Of a stretch of 64,000 nucleotides of DNA, positions 9,615 through 20,423 are shown one piece after another; positions within the stretch are counted from its first letter, which is position 1, and every line of letters begins with the position of its first letter. Both the position numbers and the translations under genes were made by a program. The stretch is from Sorghum bicolor (lineage: Eukaryota > Streptophyta > Magnoliopsida > Poales > Poaceae): assembly GCF_000003195.3 (NCBI RefSeq), contig NC_012872.2, forward strand, positions 4,712,001 to 4,776,000. The letters run 5' to 3'. The notes beneath the pieces were generated by a model, which saw nothing but the letters and a program-made list of their open reading frames with translations, was not told the origin of the DNA and did not search any database.

Positions 9615-12600
9615 ATGGCTCCCAACCTCAGCAAGACGACGCCTGCTGCTGGCCTCCCTCTCGGCGACGAGGTGGCCCCGGTGGAGGGCCTCAAGCCGTC
9701 ACGGTTCACCCTCAAGGGCAAGGACCTGGCCGTGGACGGCCACCCGTTCCTGCTGGACGTGCCTGCCAACATCCGGCTCACCCCGGCGTCGACGCTCGTG
9801 CCCGCCGCCCCCGCGCCGGCCGGCAACGGCAGCTTCCTCGGCTTCGACGCGGCGGAGGCTAAGAGCCGGCATGTGGTGCCCGTCGGCAGGCTCCGTGACA
9901 TCCGGTTCATGAGCATCTTCCGCTTCAAGGTGTGGTGGACCACCCACTGGGTGGGCGACAACGGCCGTGACGTGGAGAACGAGACGCAGATGATGGTGCT
10001 CGACCGCTCCGCCGCCGCCGGCGAGCCTGGCAGCGGCCGTCCCTACGTGCTGCTGCTCCCCATCATCGAGGGCTCGTTCCGAGCCTGCCTGGAGGCCGGG
10101 AAGGTGGACGACTACGTGGACCTGTGCGTGGAGAGCGGGTCCTCGTCCGTGCGCGGCGCCGCGTTCCGGAGCGCGCTGTACCTTCACGCCGGCGACGACC
10201 CGTTCGAGCTCGTCGCGGACGCCGTCCGGGTGGTCCGCGCGCACCTGGGCACGTTCCGGACCATGGAGGAGAAGACGCCGCCGCCGATCGTGGACAAGTT
10301 CGGGTGGTGCACGTGGGACGCCTTCTACCTCAAGGTGCACCCGGAAGGGGTGTGGGAGGGCGTGCGCCGCCTCGCCGACGGCGGGTGCCCGCCGGGGCTG
10401 GTGCTCATCGACGACGGCTGGCAGTCCATCTGCCACGACGAGGACGACCCGGCCAGCGGCGAGGAAGGCATGAACCGGACCTCCGCCGGCGAGCAGATGC
10501 CGTGCCGGCTCATCAAGTTCCAGGAGAACCACAAGTTCCGGGAGTACAAGCAGGGCGGGATGGGCGCGTTCGTGCGGGAGATGAAGGCGGCGTTCCCGAC
10601 CGTGGAGCAGGTGTACGTGTGGCACGCGCTGTGCGGGTACTGGGGCGGCCTCCGCCCCGGCGCGACCGGACTGCCGCCGGCCAAGGTGGTGGCGCCCAAG
10701 CTCTCCCCCGGACTGCAGCGCACCATGGAGGACCTCGCCGTCGACAAGATCGTCAACAACGGCGTCGGCCTCGTCGACCCCAAGCGCGCGCACGAGCTCT
10801 ACGAGGGCTTGCACTCTCACCTCCAGGCATCCGGCATCGACGGCGTCAAGGTCGACGTCATCCACGTAAGTCTTCTTCGCCTATTCTTTTTTTTTTGTTA
10901 ATATGAGTAGTTGTTAACTACTAGATTATTAGCTGAAAATTACGCATGGAAACCATCGTTTTGTCCAACTAGATTGTGCGATTTTACCGTTTAATTTAAT
11001 TTAATTGGTGCACGTGACTGGGTGCATTCGAGATGTCTCCGGATGTGCCCGTCCCGGCAGGCCAGGATCCAACGAGTGGGACACACAAACAATAAAGTAC
11101 TGGTACTATTTTTTTTTATATATAAACCTCTTCAGGATAATTCTAGGACGTCTTTGTGGCCCCTGTGGTCCTGTCCATATATATATGGATTATGATGCTG
11201 AATCTGTACTCTATATATAAACCTCTTCAGGATAATTCAGGATCCAACGAGTAATTGGTTTATGATGTTGAATTGCGGCAGTTAGTTATTTGACTCTATT
11301 TAAGCCACTACTAGATTGAATTAGGGCATGTCATGTATTTTATATATAGCCGGTTATCACGGGTAGCCTTAAGCACAGTAAATCTTAAGCTTATTGTTAG
11401 TCACTTGCTAGGCAACTCGCAACAAACTCTAAGTACACTGTTTTTTCTGAACATTTTGGGACACTTACTACGGTGAAATATTCCAGAAATGTATCGTACT
11501 GTATATACCACGAGCAACATTTGTGGTGGTTGTGTAGCCGCATCGTGGGCTATAATTTCTGAACGGGACGTGATAGATAGGATCGCTTGTTTCGTTTTCA
11601 TGCAATCGTTTTACTAATTAATTGTGCTTGAAATTGAAACCAATTGACACCATTCTTATCGTTTTTTTACATTGTTTGCTGCAGTGTTTTTATAGTATTA
11701 GTAAAGAGCAAAAACGTAAAACAGTTTCTGATTACTAAATAATTGTGCATGAAATTGAAATCAATGACAATTGACAGTTTCTTATTGTTAACTATTAATT
11801 AATTAATTGCGCATGAAATCGGAATTGAAACTTACGAGCGTGTTAATCCGATTGACAGTAGACAGCTTCGTTCGCCATCGGTAAGTGAGCCTGGGTTGCA
11901 AATGGGACATGTTATTCGAGCTTAAACAAGGAGTAACATTAGAGAAAATGAGTGTTTTTGACGGTGTTGATCTTCAGTAAAATCAGGCGGAGGCTTTGCT
12001 AACGATGGTAGTGTGTGCGTGCTTGATGGTGCAGTTGCTGGAGATGCTGTGCGAGGAGTACGGCGGCCGCGTTGAGCTCGCCAAGTCCTACTTCGCCGGT
12101 CTGACGGCGTCGGTTCGTCGGCACTTCGGCGGCAACGGCGTGATCGCGAGCATGGAGCACTGCAACGACTTCATGCTGATGGGCACGGAGGCGGTGGCGC
12201 TGGGCCGCGTCGGCGACGACTTCTGGTGCACGGACCCCTCCGGCGACCCCAACGGCACCTTCTGGCTGCAGGGCTGCCACATGGTGCACTGCGCCTACAA
12301 CTCGCTGTGGATGGGCAACTTCATCCACCCGGACTGGGACATGTTCCAGTCCACGCACCCCTGCGCCGCCTTCCACGCCGCCTCCCGCGCCGTCTCCGGC
12401 GGGCCCATCTACGTCAGCGACTCGGTGGGGCAGCACGACTTCGCGCTGCTCCGCCGCCTCGCGCTCCCCGACGGCACCGTCCTCCGCTGCGAGGGCTACG
12501 CGCTGCCCACGCGCGACTGCCTCTTCGCCGACCCGCTCCACGACGGCCGTACCGTGCTCAAGATCTGGAACGTGAACCGCTTCGCCGGCGTCGTCGGCGC

Positions 12601-13162
12601 CTTCAACTGCCAGGGCGGCGGGTGGAGCCCCGAGGCGCGGCGGAACAAGTGCTTCTCGGAGTTCTCGGTGCCCCTGGCGGCGCGCGCCTCGCCGGCCGAC
12701 GTCGAGTGGAAGAGCGACAAGGCCGGGCCCGGCGTCAGCGTCAAGGGCGTCTCCCAGTTCGCCGTGTACATGGTCGAGGCCAGGACGCTGCAGCTGCTGC
12801 GCCCCGACGAGGGCGTCGACCTCACGCTCCAGCCCTTCACCTACGAGCTCCTCGTCGTCGCCCCCGTGCGCGTCATCTCGCCGGAGCGGGCCATCAAGTT
12901 CGCGCCCATCGGGCTCGCCAACATGCTCAACACCGCCGGCGCCGTGCAGGCGTTCGAGGCCAGGAAGGACGCGGGCGGCGTCACGGCAGAGGTGTCCGTG
13001 AAGGGCTCCGGGGAGCTGGTGGCGTACTCGTCGGCGAGGCCCAGGCTCTGCAAGGTGAACGGCGAGGAGGCCGAGTTCGCGTACAAGGACGGCATGGTCA
13101 CCGTCGACGTGCCGTGGTCGGGGGCGTCCTCGAAGCTGTGTCGCGTCGAGTACGTCTACTGA
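9615..13162 (+). CDS. RFS: Raffinose synthase (galactinol--sucrose galactosyltransferase), GH36
   Basis: Exons 9615-10865 and 12035-13162 (GTAAGT donor, GCAG acceptor, phase 0) give 792 residues, the usual plant length. The enzyme moves galactose from galactinol to sucrose to make raffinose, probably in the cytosol. Visible GH36 features: KFGWCTWDAFY and LIDDGWQSI in exon 1; KVDVIH at residues 412-417, whose Asp414 is the likely nucleophile, cut by the intron directly after the His; RVGDDFW with Asp478/479 as probable acid/base; and FIHPDWDMFQS. An in-frame ATG at 9507 has a strong context but lies only about 26 bp after the TATA start, at or before the expected transcription start, so the ATG at 9615 (MAPNLSK, the usual family N-terminus) is preferred. 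The third-position GC is very high, as in many grass genes. Alternatives are a stachyose synthase or an alkaline alpha-galactosidase. The stachyose-type insertion is not evident. Confidence 0.93.
11060..11275. repeat. Direct duplication inside the RFS intron
   Basis: TATATAAACCTCTTCAGGAT occurs near 11118 and again near 11213. AGGATCCAACGAGT occurs near 11062 and 11240. GGATTATGATGCTGAAT is echoed by GGTTTATGATGTTGAAT. This indicates a local duplication with a period near 95-180 bp within the single intron (10866-12034). Confidence 0.7.
11605..11850. repeat. Three degenerate tandem copies in the RFS intron
   Basis: The motif TAATTAATTGTGCTTGAAAT, then A(A)TTGAAACCAATTGACA, recurs in diverged form near 11615, 11738 and 11795. 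Units are roughly 60-120 bp apart. It is non-coding. Confidence 0.6.
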
Positions 13163-13987
13163 GCTGGACAGGCGGATGACTCTTCTGCTGCACCATTGCC
13201 CTGCTTAGGCCGCAATAATCAAATGTTTAGAGCTTACCAAGTTTTACAGCTCTAAATAGCTTAATTTTGCTTGTTTGCTTTTTTGCCCCCTTTTTTGTAA
13301 GAATTCTTATGGTGTGAATTAATGAGTGTTTTCTTCTAATTTTGTGATTATTTCTGATTTCTGAATCGAGCCCTGCATGCATGAACATCAATGTACACCA
13401 CTGCAGAGGTTAGTGCCAGTGTATGCGTACTATGCAGAACTTTACGATGACAAATTGACAAGCATGAGGAAGTTCCTGAATACCCCGTCTGGTTCCTGGC
13501 ACGACAATGGCAAAGGCTGATTTCCCTTTTAAAGAGCAAACTGAAGATAAAAATCTAATTCTAAAAAAATAGCGCAAATTGGTACACAATAAAACTTGAA
13601 ATAATTTGCATATATTTCAAATATCCACCATATAATTCAAAAAATACGCTGAATTTACAGTATCTGAATAGCATGTCAATCTCTCTGTCATCTAGACAAG
13701 CCGATTCAGGCATCCACGATTCTCGAGTGTTGGTAGTAGCTGGAAATGGATGAACGTTGATATTGGTCAGGCTACACAGCTACTACTATGTAAGGTTTTG
13801 CTTCTCTTCGATGGGCTATTTAATTAATGGTCAATAATATTAAACTCCTCTTTTATTATGATTTGTTCTTCACCATTTAATTAATGGGGGAAGTATAGAG
13901 TGTCGTGTGAGCCAATCTTGTAATAATGTTCTACATATGATTCTTCCATTGAAGAAGGAGAAGCGAGAACTTTCCTCCATTACCTTA
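13163..13987 (+). other. RFS 3' untranslated region and spacer
   Basis: The stop at 13160-13162 is followed by T-rich sequence with TTTTTTGTAAGAATT (about 13290-13305), a plausible 3' end region. The rest of the spacer up to the MITE at 13988 holds no gene that I can support. Confidence 0.4.
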
Positions 13988-14193
13988 GGGCACTCACAAT
14001 GCAAGACTCTATCACAGAGTCCAAGACACTTAATTACATATTATTTATGGTATTTTGCTGATGTGGCAGCATATTTATTGAAGAAAGAGGTAGAAAAAAT
14101 AAGACTCCAAGTCTTATTTAGATTCCAAGTCCACATTGTTCGAGATAATAAATAACTTTAGACTCTATGATAGAGTCTGCATTGTGAGTGCCC
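13988..14193. mobile_element. MITE, GGGCACTCACAATGC family, TSD TTA
   Basis: The 206-bp element begins GGGCACTCACAATGCAAGAC and ends TCTGCATTGTGAGTGCCC, with TTA at 13985-13987 and 14194-14196. It is Tourist-like by ends and target. Related copies are at 43627, 51323 and, degraded, 50885. Confidence 0.88.
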
Positions 14194-14388
14194 TTAGTAG
14201 TATATAGCAAAAGAAAAAAAAGGAAAAAAACCATTGAAAAAGGAGAAGCCAGAACTCTCCTGAGTCCTGTCTCCTCCATTACCACCTATATATAGCAAAA
14301 GAAAAAAAATTAAACAAAAAACAAAAAGAATGGATAGAGGCAGGAGAAGGGGAAGCCCGACCTGGTAAAGAATGGTCCAGCAAACATG

Positions 14389-14428
14389 AGCCCAGATCCA
14401 GCCCAGGTGTCAGCCCAAACTAGGCCCA
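14389..14428 (-). promoter_or_regulatory. Cluster of four site II (TGGGCY) motifs before the FLOE gene
   Basis: AGCCCA at 14389, 14400 and 14412 and GGCCCA at 14423 are TGGGCT/TGGGCC on the minus strand, all within 40 bp and about 190 bp upstream of the ATG. Such motifs are known from TCP-bound promoters of housekeeping and growth genes. No TATA box is evident here. Confidence 0.55.
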
Positions 14429-14615
14429 AGTAACATGCGGATTGCAGAGCTGGAGGCCCGCAGCAAAGCGAACCGACTCGCCGTTCCGTGCCGTCTCGCC
14501 TCGCTTCCTTGTCCCCATCCGGATTCTTCTTCCGCTACCCTTCCCCTCCTCCCACCTCACCACCATCTCCAGCTCCACCCGCACCCAGCTCTCCACCAAC
14601 CGACGCGGCGAGGAG

Positions 14616-17600
14616 ATGAACGCGTCGCAGTTCATGGACAAGCAGATCCTCGGCCTGGCCGCCTCCGCCTCCCCCTCCGGCGGCGGCGGCGGCGGCGCGG
14701 GGGGCGGTGGGGGTGTGGATCTCAGCGATCTGATGATCCCGATCCCCCAGGAGGACGGCGAGGACCGCCTCCGTCGCCGGCGTAGCAGCAGCAGCGTCAA
14801 CGGCACGGCAGACGACATGCTACCCAGCTACGACTTCCAGCCCATCCGCACCGGCGGCGGCGCCGCCGCCGCCCCCGCGCCCCAGGCCTCGTGGGGGTCG
14901 CTCGACTCCAAGGAACCCTCCGCCTTCACCGCCGCCTCATACAACCTCAAGGTATGGCCCCCCCGCTTTTCTGGTCGGTGGTGATACTCCCGCTAGATCT
15001 CCCTAGTCCCGATGTCGTAGTGCTCTGTGGCTATTTGCTGAGTCGAACGCGGGTTCCAAACTTTGTATCGTTGTAGGTCATCACTTCATCAGGCGACTAG
15101 TTTGGTTAGAGAACTTTTAACTCGTAATCACTTGTTGAGATTTGCAAATTGCAATCACTTACTGGTTGTGTATTCCATATGTTGATGGGTTCGTAATCCA
15201 AATGGGATGGATGAGCAGAGAAGACCGACCATTTTTTCTGAGCCAGTTTCAATTGAGTGAGCATAGTCAACTGATGAGCTAATTGCATGCAGCCCACACC
15301 AGAGACTATTGTGAAGTGTAGTTTGAACGATTATCTTCTGATACACACTAATATGACAATGCTAGTCTGTTAGATAAAGGGTCTACTAACACATATGGGA
15401 ATTTAAAGGTTCTTCTGATATCGTTTGTTTCTGCCAGAAACTAAACATATTTTATTGATAGACTGTGTTTTGAGATAATTGTACATGGACAGTTGGATAG
15501 CTTCACCCACTGTTTCTTGTTTAAACTAAGCACATCCGAGCTGTACATGGTTCCCTGTTTCTCCCATCTAACAAGTTACCTATACTCTTTCACTCTTTCT
15601 CAGCCAAATTCATTTGCATAAGTTAGTTATACTCTTCACCCTTTCTCAGCCAAGTTCGATTGCATTGTATAATGCTCAATTAGTTATTACTGTGATTTAG
15701 CTTTACCGAGTATCAGTTATCTATTGGTATGTGCAAAATAGGCATCCGTTCCAGGTTTATTGACTTATAATTAAGATCTATTTATATAATTGAAACATGT
15801 CTGCGCACTGTGTTTCTTTGAAAGACCAATTTAACTGTTTGTCATTGATGGTTCAAAACTTCAAAATGATGACATCAATAACCTCTCCTTTATTATATAC
15901 TTACAATCTTTCTTATGATTGATAGAGTGCTGGTATATTGGAGCCACATGTGCTGAAGAAAGTTAGTCATGAGGAAGACAGGAGTAACTTCCCTACAGTT
16001 ACTATCGCAGATATTGATCGAACCATGAAGAAGTACTCTGATAACCTTTTGCATGCACTGGAAGGTGTAAGCTCAAGGCTTTCACAGATGGAGGGTAGAA
16101 CGCACCAACTCGAAAACTCTGTTGATGAGTTGAAGTTAACAATTGGTAACTATAATGGTAGCACTGATGGAAAACTCAGGCACCTTGAGAACATGCTCAG
16201 GGAGGTAGGCTACCCGTGACTCTTCCTTCCTTAGCCTGCTAGTCTTTGCTCTATATGTACTGGAAAAGATTCTGTAATGCAATAGCGAACATTTATGCAC
16301 TTTTGAGTGACTACACATTTTATAGACCTGTTTCATTTACTGTTTTATTCATACCATATTATATAGATAATGTTTTCCATCCAAATGGAGGGTTTACAAC
16401 GTTTCATGTTGATTACTGCAAAATGTTATCATCGTTTATTGATTGTAGCAGCACATAGGATTAAGCAAGATAGTACATATATGTTTGATTTGCTACTTTG
16501 ATTCATGCTCTTCTGTCTCTTGTTCATTTTTGGCAGTACATAGACCTGGATGTGCTCACCCACTGTTGGTCATTGTTGTTCAACAGATTCTTCATGCTGT
16601 AATTACTTAAGTTCATTTTTTTAAGTTAACTTGTTAGATGCAAATTAATCGTATTTACTGGTTTCCCTCTCTCAGTATATAACTGCATATGTTTTTGTTT
16701 GGATTTTAGGAGCTTAGCTTAGAAGATGGGTCCAGTCATACACGAATAAGATGATTGGGTTGCTTCCTTGTGTTAGATGTCATTAACATCCAAACCTTTT
16801 GTACCTCCGCTTTTCTTCTTGTTTAAGTATTATTGCTTGGTTAAGGACACTCATGGGATATATATATTATCCTGTATATTAGTCCTATGAATTTATGGTT
16901 ATTGTAAAAGAAAAATGCAGCAAACTAAGCGCTTCATTACTTGCAGGTCCAAGCAGGTGTGCAGATTATGCGAGACAAGCAAGAAATTGTCGAGACACAG
17001 CTCCACCTTGCGAAGCTCCAGACAACCAAAGCTGATGCCCAGTTATCAGAAAATAGTGGGTCTGGACAGGCTGGCTCACAGCAGCATACAGTGGCTCCTC
17101 CACAAGCAGCCATTCAGCCACAGCAAGTCCTAACCCCTTCGCAACCACCTGCCCTTCCTGCCCTTCCTGCTCCAAATGCACCACCTCCACTTCCAACGCT
17201 CCAAAGCCAACCACCATCACAGTTTCCAAGTCATTTACAACATTCACAGGTACCATCTGTGCCTTCTGTTGCACCGGTTCCCTCAGTCCCGCCTTTACCA
17301 AGGGATGTTTACTATGCTCCATCTTCTCAGCCGACTGAAACCATGCACCAGCAGTATCAAGCTCCGCCAGCTCCACAGCCTCAGGCTCCTCCTGCATCTC
17401 AGCAGTATCAAGCTTCGCCAGTTCCACAGCCTCAGGCCCCTCCTGCACCTCAGCAGTACCAATCCCCATCCCAGTTCCCTCAATATGCACAGCCACCTCA
17501 GCCTGCAACTGTTAACCCTCCAACTTCCCATGTGCCCCCTGCACCCCAGCAACCAGAGGAAACTATGCCTTATGCACCGCCTCAGAGTTATCCACCTAAT

Positions 17601-18098
17601 GCACGCCCTCCTTCACCTTATATGCAACCGCCTAGTGGACCTGCTCCTCCTTACTATGGACAGCAAAACCCTAGCATGTATGAACCTCCTGCAGGCCGGG
17701 CTAACCCTGGGCCGCCATCATCCTACGGTTCTGGTGGGTATGGCCCACAGGGTGGAAGTGGTTTCTCTGAATCATATGGTTACAGTGGATCTCCTTCCCA
17801 CCGTGGCAATTCTGGAATGAAGCCGTCTTCACCTTTTGCTCAATCCTCTGGGGGAAGTGGCAGCTATGGCAGTGGCAGGCTCCCCACGGCTCAGATACTA
17901 CCGCAAGCAGTGCCGATCAGCTCCTCCAGCACCAGTGGTTCTTCAGGTAATAGAGTGCCACTTGATGATGTAGTGGAGAAGGTTGCCACAATGGGATTCT
18001 CAAGAGAGCAGGTGAGAGCAACCGTGCGGAGGCTGACTGAAAATGGGCAGAACGTGGACCTGAATGTGGTGCTCGACAAGCTGATGAACGGCAGATAA
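14616..18098 (+). CDS. FLOE-type prion-like protein (DUF1421 C-terminus)
   Basis: Exons 14616-14951, 15926-16204 and 16947-18098, all phase 0, give 588 residues. The N-terminus MNASQFMDKQI and the following acidic/serine region match the start of Arabidopsis FLOE1-like proteins. Residues about 125-240 are heptad-like coiled coil across the exon 2/3 join (LENMLRE|VQAGVQIMRDKQE). A long Gln/Pro/Ser-rich disordered region follows (about 245-480), then a Gly/Ser/Tyr-rich part. The C-terminal 48 residues (from RVPLDDVVEKVATMGF) are the UBA-like DUF1421 end. FLOE1 in Arabidopsis forms condensates on seed hydration and restrains germination under water stress. The same role here is inferred from family membership. 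An in-frame open region extends upstream to 14442, but its sequence is not conserved-looking, so 14616 is the better start. Which FLOE paralogue this is cannot be decided. Confidence 0.9.
17352..17465 (+). repeat. 51-bp tandem repeat coding a 17-residue unit in the FLOE gene
   Basis: Units start at 17352 and 17403, with a third beginning at 17454. Each encodes QYQAPPAPQPQAPPASQ or a close variant. The repeat keeps the frame and lies in the Gln/Pro-rich region, so copy number could vary between alleles without breaking the protein. Confidence 0.85.
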
Positions 18099-18500
18099 GT
18101 TTGAGGAGTATTGTCATTTCACAGAGCCACACAGTGTGTACAGTATGGAAACTTGGAAAGTGTCAGCTGAACCGATTTTCTGTGTGCAACCTTGTAAACC
18201 TGATTGTGCCTGGAGAACTCTGATGGCCGAACAGCCGTGCATCGTGATTGGCGGTCACGGTTGCTCCATCTGAAATGGAAACAGCTCAGTGTGCCTGTCA
18301 GTGATATAGTATTACAATCTGAATACGTTGTTCATTTATGTATATGTGGTGCTGATGATATTCTAAAACATATACCGTTGTTTCTTGTGATATGTTAATA
18401 AGCAGCCTTTACTGTGGTTTTGGGCTCTCTCTGTTCGGTTCCTGTTTCTGTTTCTGAAAGTGATTGTGCTGTAAAAAGGTAGGACCCCAACCATAAGGGG
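18099..18500 (+). other. FLOE 3' untranslated region and downstream spacer
   Basis: T-rich sequence after the stop at 18096-18098 is consistent with a 3' UTR. I see no further gene signals. Confidence 0.4.
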
Positions 18501-18527
18501 AGCGCGATGCTGTTTTGTTTTCACGTT

Positions 18528-18805
18528 GGGCGCGTTTGGATCACGCCTAAGCTTTGTCTGCCAGACTTTTGGCAGACTGTGTGGCGCGCAAATGAACTCG
18601 CGAGCCGTGGCTGTATTGCGGCACACCGAAGTCCGGTGACGAACCAAACGGTCGCCGAAGCTTGGGCGCGAGAGTTGTGGCGAGCTGTGGCCTGATGCGG
18701 CTGCCATCCAAATGCGCCGGTATTGCGGTACGGCCCAAGTCCGGTGACTAACCAAACGGTCGCTGAAGCTTGGTCGCGAGAGTTGTGGCGAGCTGTGGCC
18801 TGAAG
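18528..18805. repeat. GC-rich inverted-end element with a 107-bp tandem duplication
   Basis: GGCGCGTTTGGAT near 18529 is inverted as ATCCAAATGCGCC ending at 18718, suggesting a small transposable element. A segment starting TATTGCGGCACACCGAAGTC at 18614 recurs at 18721 (period 107 bp) with CCAAACGGTCGC and GCGAGAGTTGTGGCGAGCTG in both copies. Confidence 0.65.
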
Positions 18806-18879
18806 CTTGGTCGCAGCACTCTCGTCATTGCACCTTGCTTTTGGCGTGTGTTTTGAGATGTTTTATAATTGTTTGTTGA

Positions 18880-19500
18880 GGATAAGTTTTAGAGTTTTTC
18901 TCAACCAAACCGTAACCTCTTCGTCAGTCCGGAGTTAGCTCAACATCAAGAAATGAGAAGGCAAAACAATAGCATGGGTAACTATAATATTATCGATCCT
19001 AGAAAATTAGAAAACTGGGGCATCGACGAAAACGATTTAGCATTATGGCTTTGGCCAGCCCTTTGCTAATGTATGGGGAAGCCAGAGCCGGTAAACCCAA
19101 ACAAATTGGCTTTATCTAAGGATGGGGATGGTGTTTCAAATGAGTATATGTGGTTCTTCTCTAGTCTAACTTATAATGAACTAAATAAACAATTTTTTCT
19201 CCAATTTGTTCATTTAGTTCATTAAATTATACTAGTGAATAACTGCGGGTATTCATTTGTAGCACCGTCCCATCCCTAGCTTTATCGGGTCCTAGTTCAT
19301 TTGTAGTTCCGAATGGCTCTGTGGCCAGGCAACTTGTGAACTCCATTATAAGCGGCGCCTCGTTCGTTCGGGGGAGGTGTCGTCATGGTTAGCATGTCGA
19401 CAACACAGACGGACTGAAAACACCATGATGCATCCAAGTAAAAAAAAAATTAACAGTTTCAAGTTACATCCCAATCCATCCATGTGCAGAGGAATTACAT
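18880..19500. other. Spacer between FLOE and PSAL 3' ends
   Basis: The two genes are convergent. No gene is supported here. The right part is probably PSAL downstream sequence. Confidence 0.4.
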
Positions 19501-19632
19501 TTATACACGGTGCTCATCACTGCTGAAGTGAAACAAGGACCCCATCACCTACATAACCACGCATGCCGCCGACGCAGAGAGGAGGATCGCATGCATCGCA
19601 GCATCGGAGCTATATATATATATATATGGATC

Positions 19633-19638
19633 TTTATT
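19633..19638 (-). terminator. AATAAA polyadenylation-like signal of PSAL
   Basis: AATAAA on the minus strand lies about 10 nt after the PSAL stop codon. This is unusually close, so further signals downstream (19400-19600) may be the ones used. Confidence 0.35.
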
Positions 19639-19647
19639 AATCAACTT

Positions 19648-20423
19648 CTACTTGAAGTAGTAGGGGAGGTCGAGCACGTAGAGGAGGAAGTAAGCCCAGA
19701 GCACGCCGGAGATGCCGCCGAAGAAGAACCCTCCGGTGAACTTAGACCATCCGTCGGCGGTCTGCAGCTTGTCGGCCTCCTTCTTCCTCCCCGTAAGCGT
19801 GAGCGTGGGCGCCGTGGAGGGTTCCCCCTCGTTGAAGGACGCGACGCCGTACATGGTGAGGCAGACGCTGAGGATGGCGACGAGCCCCGCGGCGCCGAGC
19901 GCGCCCGCCTGTCCGTGCACGGGCGTGTTGCGGAGCGGGCCCGTGAGCGCGAACGGCCCCACGAGGAGGTAGCCGTGCGCCAGCCCCACCTCGATGCCCC
20001 GCAGCAGCGGGCTCACGGCCGTGCGGTACGCCGGCAGGTTGGAGAGGTACCACGCCACCAGCGGGCTCGAGGTCACCGGCGTCTCCAGGCTGCCGATGAA
20101 CGGGTCGCCGTTGATCGGCTGCACCACCTGGTACGTCGCCTGCATATATACATGCACACGAAATCGAGTAGTAAGCAGCTAGCTAGCTAGAATTCTTACG
20201 AAATGGATCGATGACACAATAATTCGCGCGTTCGATCTGCTGCTAGCTTGTCTACTGATCGACTGATGACTGACGGTACCTTCTCGGGCTGGATGGCCTT
20301 GACGGTGAACCGGGGACGCCTGGTGGTGGTGAGGGCAGCGCCGGACAAGCCCCTCGGCTTGGAGTGCAGCTGCAGGCTGCTCTTCATCACCTGGCTCGCC
20401 ATGGGAGCGTAAGCTGTAGCCAT
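19648..20423 (-). CDS. PSAL: Photosystem I reaction centre subunit XI (PsaL), chloroplast precursor
   Basis: Exons 20423-20280 (48 codons) and 20139-19648 (164 codons with stop), phase 0, give 211 residues, close to other cereal PsaL precursors. Exon 1 is essentially the plastid transit peptide ([16 protein letters not shown]..., Ser/Arg rich, few acids). The mature part starts in exon 2 at [14 protein letters not shown]. Three membrane spans follow: around [15 protein letters not shown] (with the Glu and His expected near pigments), [15 protein letters not shown] and [19 protein letters not shown]. The stroma-exposed segment [16 protein letters not shown] lies before the last span. PsaL sits at the trimer/LHCII-docking side of photosystem I. 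The gene is convergent to the FLOE gene. I see no frameshift or lost splice site, so it should be functional. Confidence 0.95.

Noticed and set aside
9699..10865. 388-codon open frame on the minus strand inside RFS exon 1
   Set aside because: It is antisense to a well-supported enzyme exon. Its Val/Leu/His/Arg/Ala-rich translation is what GC-rich third positions produce on the opposite strand.
12226..13179. 317-codon + frame overlapping RFS exon 2
   Set aside because: It is Arg/Pro/His-rich and out of frame with the GH36 coding sequence, so it is a composition artefact.
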